A stretch of DNA of 9,317 nucleotides from an uncultured Clostridia bacterium (GTDB taxonomy: Bacteria; Bacillota; Clostridia; Oscillospirales; CAG-382): assembly GCA_947305675.1 (NCBI GenBank), contig CAMZED010000054.1, forward strand, positions 1 through 9,317, in the 5' to 3' direction. Positions 1 to 5,832 of the stretch are shown here, piece by piece (position 1 is the first letter of the stretch; each line of letters begins with the position of its first letter). The position numbers were made by a program, and so were the translations under genes. Below the pieces are notes generated by a model. That model made no database searches and was not told the DNA's origin. It saw nothing but the letters and a program-made list of their open reading frames with translations.

Positions 1-3
1 TAT

Positions 4-102
4 TATATTCGTTCCTTCACTCGTCCGCAGGACGAATATCACTGCGAAGCAATATAACTCGACCGAAGGTCGAATATAACTCGTTCCGAAGGAACGAATA
101 TA
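4..102. repeat. Array of short UUCG-type hairpins
   Basis: Small perfect inverted repeats follow one another at about 20-bp spacing: TCGTCC/GGACGA (21-35), TGC/GCA (43-51), TCGACC/GGTCGA (59-73) and TCGTTCC/GGAACGA (81-97). They are joined by near-identical linkers of the type ATATAACTC or ATATCAC. Read on the minus strand, two of the loops become C(UUCG)G, a very stable RNA tetraloop. The outer edges 4-17 and 89-102 are perfect 14-bp reverse complements, so the whole array could also close as one branched structure. It contains no coding sequence. It lies downstream of tRNA-Gln on the minus strand and may continue past the left edge of the window. The structure is directly visible; its role is unknown. 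Confidence 0.75.
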
Positions 103-106
103 GTTG

Positions 107-134
107 AAAAAAGCACGCTTTCGCGTGCTTTTTT
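107..134. terminator. Symmetrical rho-independent terminator
   Basis: A perfect 12-bp stem, AAAAAAGCACGC with GCGTGCTTTTTT, closes on a TTTC loop. The A-tract on one side and T-tract on the other make it look like a bidirectional intrinsic terminator. On the minus strand it sits directly after the second copy of the tRNA-Gln 3' end, just as the terminator at 242-281 sits after the intact tRNA. Confidence 0.8.
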
Positions 135-135
135 C

Positions 136-158
136 TGGCTGCGGAATAGGGATTCGAA
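136..158 (-). repeat. Duplicated 3' end of tRNA-Gln (att-like direct repeat)
   Basis: These 23 bases are identical to 286-308, exactly 150 bp away. They cover the CCA end, the discriminator base, the 3' acceptor strand, the 3' T-stem strand and the T loop of tRNA-Gln. Identity stops at 159 (t here, c at 309). No 5' tRNA part follows: the acceptor complement TTCCGCA is absent at the expected distance. It is therefore a tRNA 3' fragment and not a second tRNA gene. Such fragments are typical of attachment sites of tyrosine-recombinase elements that integrate into tRNA 3' ends; a truncated tandem copy is the alternative. Confidence 0.75.
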
Positions 159-236
159 TTCTCGCCTGCGGGCTCGGTCAGGGCGCGATCTGGCGTGCCC
201 CCGGCACGCCATTCAACACGCGCCCGTTCGAATCCC
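149..236. repeat. Nested palindromic element next to tRNA-Gln
   Basis: The outer ends GGGATTCGAA (149-158) and TTCGAATCCC (227-236) are perfect 10-bp inverted repeats. Inside are two nested stems: GGGCGCG (181-187) with CGCGCCC (219-225), and GGCGTGCC (192-199) with GGCACGCC (203-210) around a CCC loop. The left terminus is shared with the duplicated tRNA 3' end. No convincing protein is encoded; reading frames that cross it also cross the tRNA. The architecture resembles a small non-autonomous palindromic repeat. Identity and mobility are inferred, not shown. Confidence 0.6.
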
Positions 237-241
237 GGATA

Positions 242-281
242 TTTGTACAAACAAAAGCAAAGGCGGGCAAAGCCCGCCTTT
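242..281 (-). terminator. Terminator of tRNA-Gln
   Basis: The perfect 10-bp stem AAAGGCGGGC/GCCCGCCTTT (259-268 with 272-281) has an AAA loop. On the minus strand it is followed by a T-rich run (TTTGCTTTTGTTTGT). It begins a few bases after the CCA end of tRNA-Gln, as expected for an intrinsic terminator of a single-tRNA transcript. Confidence 0.85.
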
Positions 282-285
282 GTTT

Positions 286-359
286 TGGCTGCGGAATAGG
301 GATTCGAACCCCAACAAACAGAGTCAGAGTCTGCCGTGCTGCCGTTACACAATTCCGCA
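286..359 (-). tRNA. tRNA-Gln (anticodon CUG)
   Basis: A complete 74-nt cloverleaf reads on the minus strand. The acceptor stem is TGCGGAA with TTCCGCA, the discriminator is G and CCA is encoded. The D arm is GTGT/GCAC around AACGGCA. The anticodon stem is GCAGA/TCTGT with loop CTCTGAC, giving anticodon CTG at 325-327, which reads CAG codons. The T arm is TGGGG/CCCTA around TTCGAAT. The weak U1-A72 first pair is characteristic of bacterial tRNA-Gln; it is used by GlnRS and, in bacteria lacking GlnRS, by the GatCAB transamidation route. The gene has its own promoter at 392-420 and terminator at 242-281, so it appears monocistronic. Its last 23 bases are duplicated at 136-158. Confidence 0.96.
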
Positions 360-367
360 AAATATCT

Positions 368-384
368 GCGACGTCCCACGTCGC
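368..384 (-). other. Hairpin in the 5' leader of tRNA-Gln
   Basis: GCGACGT and ACGTCGC form a perfect 7-bp stem with a 3-nt loop. It lies between the predicted transcription start (about 385, seven bases after the -10 box) and the tRNA 5' end at 359. It would therefore form the very 5' end of the tRNA precursor. A role in leader stability or RNase P processing is possible but inferred. Confidence 0.5.
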
Positions 385-391
385 GGATGTT

Positions 392-420
392 ATTTTAACA
401 CCTATTTAAGCGGTTGTCAA
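392..420 (-). promoter_or_regulatory. Sigma70-type promoter of tRNA-Gln
   Basis: On the minus strand a perfect -35 box TTGACA (415-420) and a -10 box TAAAAT (392-397) are separated by exactly 17 bp. The -10 box is 33 bp upstream of the mature tRNA 5' end. No convincing terminator for pncC is visible between its stop (466) and this promoter, so some read-through from the upstream operon is possible. Confidence 0.87.
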
Positions 421-465
421 GAGCAAATTCGAAAAATTAATTATCATCGTGCGGAAAACGCGCTG

Positions 466-1050
466 TCATTTTTGCTTTTTTGAGGTTTTTGCCGCCCGTT
501 TTGCCGGCTTTTCAGCCCTTTTCCCGGACCGTTTCGCGTTCTTTTCCGCTTTGTTTTTGCGCGCCCGGCGGGTTTTTAATTCTTTTTCGTTCAATCCGAG
601 CTCGTCAAACACCATCTTGCACGCCATTTTTGCCGAAAGCCTTCTTATCTGCGCGCGCGATCCGGCGAACATATATTCCATCGCGCTGCATTTTTCGGCG
701 GTGGCGATCCCTATGCAAACCGTCCCGACGGGTTTTCCGCCTTCGTCGCTTGCCGGCCCGGCAAGCCCGGTGACCGAAACGGCAATGTCCGCGCCGGAAA
801 GCGCAAGCACGCCTTTCGCCATTTCACGCGCTGTCTGTTCCGAAACCGCGCCGTATTTTTCGAGCGTTTGCGGATCAACGCCCAACAGTTTTATCTTTGC
901 TTCGTTTGAATAGGTCGTCACCGCGCAGTCGAAAACCTCCGAAGCGCCCGGGGTGTCGGTCAGCAGCTTCGAAACGAGCCCTCCGGTGCAGGATTCCGCC
1001 GCAGAGATATGGTATCCGAGTTTTTTCAGCCGGTTTATAAGTTTTTTCAT
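466..1050 (-). CDS. pncC: Nicotinamide-nucleotide amidohydrolase, CinA C-terminal family (PncC)
   Basis: Members of this family deamidate nicotinamide mononucleotide to nicotinate mononucleotide, recycling the pyridine nucleotide released for example by NAD-dependent DNA ligase; they act in the cytoplasm. The 194-residue product has the hallmark AESCTGG motif at residues 18-24, YSNEAK at 47-52 and the glycine-rich SVTGLAGP at 92-99, followed by KPVGTV. The N-terminal molybdopterin-binding-like half of full-length CinA is absent, as in stand-alone PncC enzymes of about 160 residues. The odd part is the C-terminus: residues 156-194 have 13 Lys and 6 Arg against 3 Glu, a basic, low-complexity, Ala-rich tail. 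The start is supported by GGAGG upstream (CGGAGGTTGTTGAA before ATG). It is the last gene of the desulfurase-thiI-pncC operon, 27 bp after thiI. The family call is firm; the exact substrate is inferred from the family. Confidence 0.92.
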   Translation of the reverse strand: MKKLINRLKKLGYHISAAESCTGGLVSKLLTDTPGASEVFDCAVTTYSNEAKIKLLGVDPQTLEKYGAVSEQTAREMAKGVLALSGADIAVSVTGLAGPASDEGGKPVGTVCIGIATAEKCSAMEYMFAGSRAQIRRLSAKMACKMVFDELGLNEKELKTRRARKNKAEKNAKRSGKRAEKPAKRAAKTSKKQK

Positions 1051-1077
1051 TTCAACAACCTCCGTCGGCGTTTTAAA

Positions 1078-2247
1078 TCAGTTCAGTCTGACAAAAGAGT
1101 CGGTCGCCAGGGCGCGTTCCAAAAGCCCCTCCACGTCGAGCTTCGCTTCCTCCGCCAAAACCTCTTCAAGGTCGGGATTGGTGTCGGGGTGGCGCGGTGT
1201 GAAAACCGTACAGCAGTCCTCATACGGAAGGATCGAGGTCTCAAAAGTACCGATGTTCCTTGCGCGGACGACGATCTCGTCCTTGTCCAGCCCTATGCAG
1301 GGGCGCATCACCGGGAGATCGGCGGCGTTATCGGTAACGGCGAGCGCCGCCATGGTCTGGCTTGCCACCTGTCCCAGGCTTTCGCCGGTAACAACGCAGC
1401 CGGCGTTGTACTTTTTGCCGACGGCGCAGGCGGCGCGCATCATAAACCTGCGCAGAAGCAGCGTGAACAGCTTTTCTTTGCAGGTTTTTACCAGCGTTTC
1501 CTGTATTTCGGTAAGGCTGACCGAGTGAAGATATATCTCGCCGCAATACTCGGTGAGTTTTTCGGCAAGCGCGCGGACTTTTTCCTTTGCCGCCTCGCCG
1601 GTATAGGGCGGGGTTTCAAAATAGATCGCGTCGATCGCGGCTCCGCGTTTCGCCATCATATGTCCGGCTACCGGGCTGTCGATCCCGCCCGAAAGCATAA
1701 GCATCGCCCTTTCGCTTGTGCCGACGGGAACGCCGCCGGCGCCTTTTTCGCCCGCGCCGTGTATAAACGCCGCGCGGTCGCGTATTTCTACGGTGATCAC
1801 ACGCTCGGGCGATATCACGTCGACTTTAAGGTCGGGTCTCGCCTTAAGCACCGCCGCGCCGCATTCGGCGCAGATCTGCGGCGAAGTCAGCGGGAATTTT
1901 TTATCGCTGCGCTTGGCTTCGAATTTAAATGTCGAGGCACCGCCGATAAGGCGGTCGAGGTTTTCGGTCAGGCGCGATATCACCTCGTCCATATTTTTTT
2001 CGCAGCTTATGCCGCGGCAGACGGTCGCCACCCCGAAAACCTTTTTCAGCTTTTCGACGGCAGTATCGTAATCGGCGTTCTCGTCGCCGTAAACGCAAAG
2101 CGTCGATTGGGCGTAATCATAGCGGAATTCCCCTTCGACTCCCTTCATCGCACGCTTTACGCGCGATTCGAGAACCGAGTTGAAATAGCTGCGGTTCAAG
2201 CCTTTAAGAACGATTTCGCCGTATTTTAAAAGTATTATTTCCCTCAT
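1078..2247 (-). CDS. thiI: tRNA 4-thiouridine sulfurtransferase ThiI
   Basis: ThiI adenylates uridine 8 of tRNA and replaces its oxygen with sulfur taken from a desulfurase persulfide, giving 4-thiouridine, a near-UV sensor base. The 389-residue product starts with the family's ILLKYGEIVLKG segment. An N-terminal ferredoxin-like and THUMP RNA-binding region follows (roughly residues 1-165), then the PP-loop ATPase domain with SGGIDS at 186-191. The conserved LPYEDCCTVFTPRHP segment (340-354) carries a Cys pair likely to include the catalytic cysteine. There is no C-terminal rhodanese domain, unlike E. coli ThiI but as in Bacillus-type proteins of similar length. The chosen ATG has GGAGG 8 nt upstream and overlaps the desulfurase stop as ATGA, implying translational coupling. 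An in-frame start 17 codons upstream, at 2298, lies inside the desulfurase gene and adds only a non-conserved stretch. Confidence 0.96.
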   Translation of the reverse strand: MREIILLKYGEIVLKGLNRSYFNSVLESRVKRAMKGVEGEFRYDYAQSTLCVYGDENADYDTAVEKLKKVFGVATVCRGISCEKNMDEVISRLTENLDRLIGGASTFKFEAKRSDKKFPLTSPQICAECGAAVLKARPDLKVDVISPERVITVEIRDRAAFIHGAGEKGAGGVPVGTSERAMLMLSGGIDSPVAGHMMAKRGAAIDAIYFETPPYTGEAAKEKVRALAEKLTEYCGEIYLHSVSLTEIQETLVKTCKEKLFTLLLRRFMMRAACAVGKKYNAGCVVTGESLGQVASQTMAALAVTDNAADLPVMRPCIGLDKDEIVVRARNIGTFETSILPYEDCCTVFTPRHPDTNPDLEEVLAEEAKLDVEGLLERALATDSFVRLN

Positions 2248-3368
2248 CTTCTCAACCTCCGCGCCGCGGAAACGATCGCTTGCGCCGCCGCCGCGCATTC
2301 TTCTTCTGTGTTGGTGACCCCGAAACTCAGCCGCAGGGCGCTATCTGATTCCTCTTTCGGCATACCGTAGGCTTCAAGAACGCGGCTCGAACCTTTGCGC
2401 GCCGCCGAGCAGGCGCTCCCCGCCGAAACACATATCCCCTCTGCCGAAAGGGCGTTGAGCATTACCTCGCTCCTCACTCCCGGGACCGATATTGAAAGGA
2501 TCGACGGCACGAATCTCTCGGGAGTTCTGATAACTATCCCGTCTTGCGGGTCGGAAAGCAGTTTTACGGTATATTCGCGCAATGAGGCGATATATTCGTT
2601 TTCCCGCGCGGTGTGCGCTTCGCAAGCCGCGGCAAAAGCCGCCGCCCCCGGCAGATCTTCGGTGCCGGACCTCAAACCGCGCTCCTGCCCTCCGCCGTAG
2701 ATCAGCGGCGGGATCTTCACACCGCTTTTCACGAACAGCGCGCCGACGCCTTTCGGACCGCCGACTTTGTGCGCCGAGACCGAGGCGGTGTCGCAATATC
2801 TTTTGAGTTTCGCCGAATCCGGCGTTTTTAAAAACCCCTGAACGGCGTCGCAATGGAAAAACGCGCCGCTTCCCGATGAATCTATCGCCCGCCGCACCCC
2901 GGCGATATCGTATAAAGCGCCGGTTTCGTTGTTGGCAAGCATAACACAGACCAGCGCGGTGGGGACGGAAAGCGCTTCGCGCAGGGAATCAAGATCGAGC
3001 CTGCCGCCGGAAGTAGGGATATATTTTGCCTCGAACCCCTGCGAAACAAGCTCTTTCACCGGATTTTCGACCGAGGGATGCTCGCCCTCCGAAAGAATTA
3101 TCCGCTTCGCCCTTTTCGTGCGGAGCCGCGCCAGCCCGAATATCGCAGTGTTATTGCCTTCGCTCCCGCCCGAAGTGAAAATTATTTCCTCCGGCAGGCA
3201 GCCGAAAGCCGACGCCACGCTCCTGCGGGACGATTCAAGCAGCCTTTTCGCCTCTATTCCCTTTGAATGCAGCGACGATGGATTTCCGCACGCCGCCGCG
3301 GAACAGTAAGCCGCGACGGATTCGGGGCGCATTACTCCGGTCGCCGCGTGGTCGAGATATATTTCCAT
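2244..3368 (-). CDS. Cysteine desulfurase (NifS/IscS family, NifZ-like partner of ThiI)
   Basis: This PLP enzyme converts cysteine to alanine and holds the sulfur as a cysteine persulfide for transfer. The 374-residue product starts with the family signature YLDHAAT. It has the cofactor lysine in SVSAHKVGG (K201), the His of SEGEHPSVE (H97), HCDAVQG with the PLP-contacting Asp (D174), and the persulfide cysteine in SAGSACSAA (C320). These positions fit the class V aminotransferase fold. The length and coupling to thiI match the Bacillus NifZ type, which feeds ThiI, better than a general Isc/Suf scaffold enzyme; no scaffold protein gene is nearby. ATG at 3368 is chosen because AGAGG lies 7 nt upstream. 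An in-frame TTG at 3374 would leave almost no spacing. It is the first gene of the operon, with a promoter at 3396-3423. The family is certain; dedication to ThiI is inferred from context. Confidence 0.95.
   Translation of the reverse strand: MEIYLDHAATGVMRPESVAAYCSAAACGNPSSLHSKGIEAKRLLESSRRSVASAFGCLPEEIIFTSGGSEGNNTAIFGLARLRTKRAKRIILSEGEHPSVENPVKELVSQGFEAKYIPTSGGRLDLDSLREALSVPTALVCVMLANNETGALYDIAGVRRAIDSSGSGAFFHCDAVQGFLKTPDSAKLKRYCDTASVSAHKVGGPKGVGALFVKSGVKIPPLIYGGGQERGLRSGTEDLPGAAAFAAACEAHTARENEYIASLREYTVKLLSDPQDGIVIRTPERFVPSILSISVPGVRSEVMLNALSAEGICVSAGSACSAARKGSSRVLEAYGMPKEESDSALRLSFGVTNTEEECAAAAQAIVSAARRLRR
2256..2260 (-). promoter_or_regulatory. Ribosome binding site deciding the thiI start
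   Basis: GGAGG stands 8 nt before ATG at 2247 and inside the 3' end of the desulfurase gene. It selects this ATG over the longer in-frame start at 2298 and fits coupled translation through the ATGA overlap. Confidence 0.8.
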
Positions 3369-3375
3369 TTTCAAA

Positions 3376-3380
3376 CCTCT
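3376..3380 (-). promoter_or_regulatory. Ribosome binding site deciding the desulfurase start
   Basis: AGAGG is 7 nt before the ATG at 3368. The alternative TTG two codons earlier (3374) would be only about one base from it, so ATG is preferred. Confidence 0.75.
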
Positions 3381-3395
3381 GTGATTGATACCTTT

Positions 3396-3423
3396 ATTAT
3401 AACTGTTTTTTTAAATTAGTCAA
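3396..3423 (-). promoter_or_regulatory. Sigma70-type promoter of the desulfurase-thiI-pncC operon
   Basis: On the minus strand -35 TTGACT (3418-3423) and a perfect -10 TATAAT (3396-3401) are separated by 16 bp that include an A7 run. The predicted leader before ATG 3368 is only about 20 nt, too short for a riboswitch, so control by leader RNA is unlikely. Confidence 0.86.
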
Positions 3424-3433
3424 CAACGTCGGC

Positions 3434-3480
3434 AACAAAAAGAAACGGCCGCCGAAGCTTTTTAAAGTCCTCGGCAGCCG
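3434..3480 (-). terminator. Terminator of the serC-serA operon
   Basis: On the minus strand CGGCTGCCGAGG (3469-3480) pairs with CTTCGGCGGCCG (3446-3457) over 12 bp including two G-U pairs. The stem is followed by a T-rich tract (TTTCTTTTTG). It begins 13 bp after the serA stop and separates the ser operon from the next promoter. Confidence 0.88.
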
Positions 3481-3493
3481 GATATGCTTTCTT

Positions 3494-4654
3494 TTACCTG
3501 ACAATTATCCTTACAACGCCTTTTATCTTCCTGACGTCGTTCGCGGCGGAAGCGCTCACCGCGTCGTTCGTGTCGAATATCGCAATGGCGTTGCTTCCCT
3601 TCGATTGGGAAATAAGCGATTCGATGTTGACACCTTCAGCCGAAAGCACGCCGGATATCTGGCTGAGCATATTCGGGACGTTTTCGTGCAGGACGATAAC
3701 GCGGTTTTTCGCGGTGCGCGGCATTGATATCTCGGGGTAGTTCACGCTGTTGCGGATCGTTCCGTTTTCGATATAATCCCGTAACTGTTCCGCCGCCATT
3801 ACCGCGCAGTTGTCCTCCGATTCCGGCGTCGAAGCGCCGAGGTGGGGGATGGCGACCACGCCGGGAACGCCAAGAAGCTCGTCGCAGGGGAAATCGGTCA
3901 CATACGAAGCGATTTTGCCGCTTTCCAGTGCTTCGATAACGTCGGGCACGTTGCAAAGATCCCCGCGTGAAAGATTTATTATACGCACGCCGTCTTTCAT
4001 TTTGGCGATGTTTTCTTTATTTATAATGCCTTTTGTCGCCGGGATCGCCGGGATGTGGTAGGTGATGTAATCGCTTTCGGCGTAAAGCTGATCGTAATCG
4101 TCGGCTTTGTTTACCGCGCGGGAAAGCAGCCAGGCGTTTTTAACGGTGATATAAGGGTCGCACCCTATTACGTCCATACCCAGTTCGCAGGCGGCGTTCG
4201 CCACCATTCCGCCGATGGCGCCCAGCCCGATAACGCCGAGCTTTTTGCCTTTTATCTCCGGGCCGACGAACCTGCTTTTTCCTTTTTCGACAAGTTTTGC
4301 CACATCGGGCTGACCTTTAAGGCTTTTCGCCCATTCGATCCCGCCGATTATATCTCGTGAGGCGAGCAGAAGCGCCGCCACCGCAAGTTCTTTAACTCCG
4401 TTGGCGTTGGCGCCGGGTGTGTTGAACACGACAATACCCTTTTCGCTGCAGCGGTCGACCGGAATGTTGTTCACTCCGGCGCCGGCGCGGGCGACAGCAA
4501 GCAGTTCGTCGTTAAATTCGACCTCTTTCAGATCGGCGCTGCGCACAAGGATCCCTTCGGGCGAATCGATCTCTTCCGAGACGGCGTATTTTTCTTTGTC
4601 GAGCACGTCGAGCCCGATCTTGCTTATTTTGTTGTATAATTTAATATTGATCAT
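3494..4654 (-). CDS. serA: D-3-phosphoglycerate dehydrogenase SerA
   Basis: SerA oxidises 3-phosphoglycerate with NAD to 3-phosphohydroxypyruvate, the committed step of serine synthesis. The 386-residue protein has the substrate-side RAGAGVNNI segment (56-63) and the NAD-binding GLGAIGG loop (143-149), with the ribose-binding acidic residue at D166. The catalytic Arg is R230 in NLSRGDL and the catalytic His is H271 in PHLGAST. E259 is the likely third catalytic residue because it lies 29 residues after R230, the E. coli spacing; the stretch from E259 to H271 is short, 12 residues. A C-terminal ACT domain (about 317-386, starting VIVLHENVPNML) suggests feedback control by an amino acid, serine in many homologues. 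The start follows the serC stop with no gap (TGAATG), with GGAG 9 nt upstream inside serC. The call is firm; serine inhibition is inferred. Confidence 0.95.
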   Translation of the reverse strand: MINIKLYNKISKIGLDVLDKEKYAVSEEIDSPEGILVRSADLKEVEFNDELLAVARAGAGVNNIPVDRCSEKGIVVFNTPGANANGVKELAVAALLLASRDIIGGIEWAKSLKGQPDVAKLVEKGKSRFVGPEIKGKKLGVIGLGAIGGMVANAACELGMDVIGCDPYITVKNAWLLSRAVNKADDYDQLYAESDYITYHIPAIPATKGIINKENIAKMKDGVRIINLSRGDLCNVPDVIEALESGKIASYVTDFPCDELLGVPGVVAIPHLGASTPESEDNCAVMAAEQLRDYIENGTIRNSVNYPEISMPRTAKNRVIVLHENVPNMLSQISGVLSAEGVNIESLISQSKGSNAIAIFDTNDAVSASAANDVRKIKGVVRIIVR

Positions 4655-5731
4655 TCAGCCGTTCTCCTTCTCGTACTTCGCCATAAAATCAACCAGCTTT
4701 TCGATCCCTTCATAAGGCATCGCGTTATAGATCGAGGCGCGCATACCGCCCGCAAGACGGTGGCCTTTAAGGTTCACGAACCCTTCTTTTGCCGCCGCGG
4801 CGCAAAAGGCTTTGTCTTTTTCCGGGTCGCCGGTGACAAAGCATACGTTCATAAGCGAGCGGAACTCTTTGTCGGCGGTCGGTTTGAAAAACGCCGAAGA
4901 ATCGAGGAAATCGTAAAGCAGCGCGGCTTTTTTAACGTTGATCTTTTCGCGCTCCTCAAGCCCGCCCGTTTCGAGCAGCCATTCATATACCAACCCGGCG
5001 ATATAGATCGCATACGTCGGGGGAGTGTTGTACATCGAACCTTTTTCGACCTGGGGTTTGTAATCGAGCATTACCGGAGTGCTCTCGCGCGCGTTGCCGA
5101 CAAGATCTTCGCGCACGATAACAAGCGTCATCCCCGCCGGGCCCATGTTCTTCTGCGCTCCGGCGTAAATAAGTCCGTATTTGCTGACGTCGATGGGCTT
5201 CGAAAGGATCCCGGACGACATATCCGCCACCAGGGGGATATCGCCTGTCGCGGGGGTATAGTTATACGTTGTGCCGAAAATAGTGTTGTTCCAGCAGATG
5301 TGGACGTAATCGGCGTCGGGCGAGAATTTATCCACATAAGGAATATAGGCGAAATTGCGGTCTTTTGAAGAGGCAAGCACCGTCACCTCGCCGTATTTTG
5401 CCGCTTCGTCCGCCGCCTTTTTCGAAAACTGTCCGCTTACGATATAATCGGCTTTGCGGTTTTTATTCATAAGGTTAAGCGGCACCGCGGCGAACTGCGT
5501 GGTCGCTCCGCCCTGAAGAAACAGCACTTTGTAATTTTCGGGGATGTTCATAAGCTTGCGCAGATCGGATTCGGCTTTGTCGATGATCTGCTGATAAACG
5601 GGGGAGCGGTGGCTCATTTCCATTACCGACATTCCGCTTCCGTTGTAATCGGTCATTTCTTTTGCCGCTCTTTCAAGAACGCCGAGCGGGAGCATTGAAG
5701 GACCTGCCGAAAAATTGTAAACGCGCTGCAT
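4655..5731 (-). CDS. serC: Phosphoserine aminotransferase SerC
   Basis: SerC transfers an amino group from glutamate to 3-phosphohydroxypyruvate, giving phosphoserine, using PLP; homologues can also act on the pathway intermediate of DXP-dependent vitamin B6 synthesis. The 358-residue product has family-typical length and begins with the signature YNFSAGPSMLP. It has the GGAT phosphate-binding segment (74-77), D170 in LVADMSS contacting the PLP ring, the cofactor lysine K194 in YAGAQKNMGPAG, and the C-terminal GHRLAGGMRASIYNA signature (323-337). ATG 5731 has AGGAG 7 nt upstream. It is first in a two-gene operon with serA directly abutting, and its promoter lies at 5773-5801. No serB is visible in the window, so the phosphatase must be encoded elsewhere. 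Confidence 0.97.
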   Translation of the reverse strand: MQRVYNFSAGPSMLPLGVLERAAKEMTDYNGSGMSVMEMSHRSPVYQQIIDKAESDLRKLMNIPENYKVLFLQGGATTQFAAVPLNLMNKNRKADYIVSGQFSKKAADEAAKYGEVTVLASSKDRNFAYIPYVDKFSPDADYVHICWNNTIFGTTYNYTPATGDIPLVADMSSGILSKPIDVSKYGLIYAGAQKNMGPAGMTLVIVREDLVGNARESTPVMLDYKPQVEKGSMYNTPPTYAIYIAGLVYEWLLETGGLEEREKINVKKAALLYDFLDSSAFFKPTADKEFRSLMNVCFVTGDPEKDKAFCAAAAKEGFVNLKGHRLAGGMRASIYNAMPYEGIEKLVDFMAKYEKENG

Positions 5732-5772
5732 AATAATTCTCCTTTGATGTATATTGCGGGGCTATTTTGCTT

Positions 5773-5801
5773 ATTTTAGCGCAGCCGGAAGGCAAAGTCA
5801 A
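5773..5801 (-). promoter_or_regulatory. Sigma70-type promoter of serC-serA
   Basis: On the minus strand -35 TTGACT (5796-5801) and -10 TAAAAT (5773-5778) are separated by 17 bp. The predicted leader to ATG 5731 is about 35 nt, with no space for a T-box or riboswitch. Confidence 0.82.
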
Positions 5802-5803
5802 TA

Positions 5804-5820
5804 TGTTTTGCAACAAAACA
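5804..5820. promoter_or_regulatory. Candidate operator between divergent promoters
   Basis: TGTTTTGCAACAAAACA is a perfect inverted repeat of two 7-bp arms with a CAA spacer. It begins two bases upstream of the serC -35 box and ends 12 bp before the -35 box of the divergent oxidoreductase gene. Size and symmetry fit a site for a dimeric helix-turn-helix regulator. No regulator gene is adjacent, so the binding protein is unknown and the operator role is inferred from position. Confidence 0.5.
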
Positions 5821-5832
5821 GCCGCCGCGGGC

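Noticed and set aside
4..102. CRISPR array
   Set aside because: Units are about 20 bp with internal palindromes of differing sequence and 7-9 bp linkers. There is no constant repeat of 24-37 bp with unique spacers and no cas genes.
136..209. Second complete tRNA-Gln gene
   Set aside because: Only the 3' 23 bases match. The anticodon arm, D arm and 5' acceptor strand are absent.
17..379. 120-codon minus-strand open frame across the tRNA region
   Set aside because: It runs through the tRNA-Gln gene, two terminators, the palindromic insert and the hairpin array. It has no RBS or recognisable domain. It is a chance frame over non-coding repeats.
1009..2229. 406-codon plus-strand open frame antisense to thiI
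   Set aside because: It overlaps the certain thiI gene on the other strand, its product is Arg/Phe/His-rich with no family features, and it extends into the pncC 5' end. Long antisense frames are expected in GC-rich coding DNA.
2248..2298. Upstream start for thiI adding 17 residues
   Set aside because: The extension is not conserved in character, overlaps the desulfurase gene, and lacks the well-spaced GGAGG that precedes ATG 2247.
3369..3374. TTG start for the desulfurase two codons upstream
   Set aside because: It would sit directly against the AGAGG ribosome site with almost no spacing, whereas ATG 3368 has ideal spacing.
4760..5368. 202-codon plus-strand open frame antisense to serC
   Set aside because: It is entirely inside the unambiguous serC gene, shows no recognisable motif and no promoter or RBS context.
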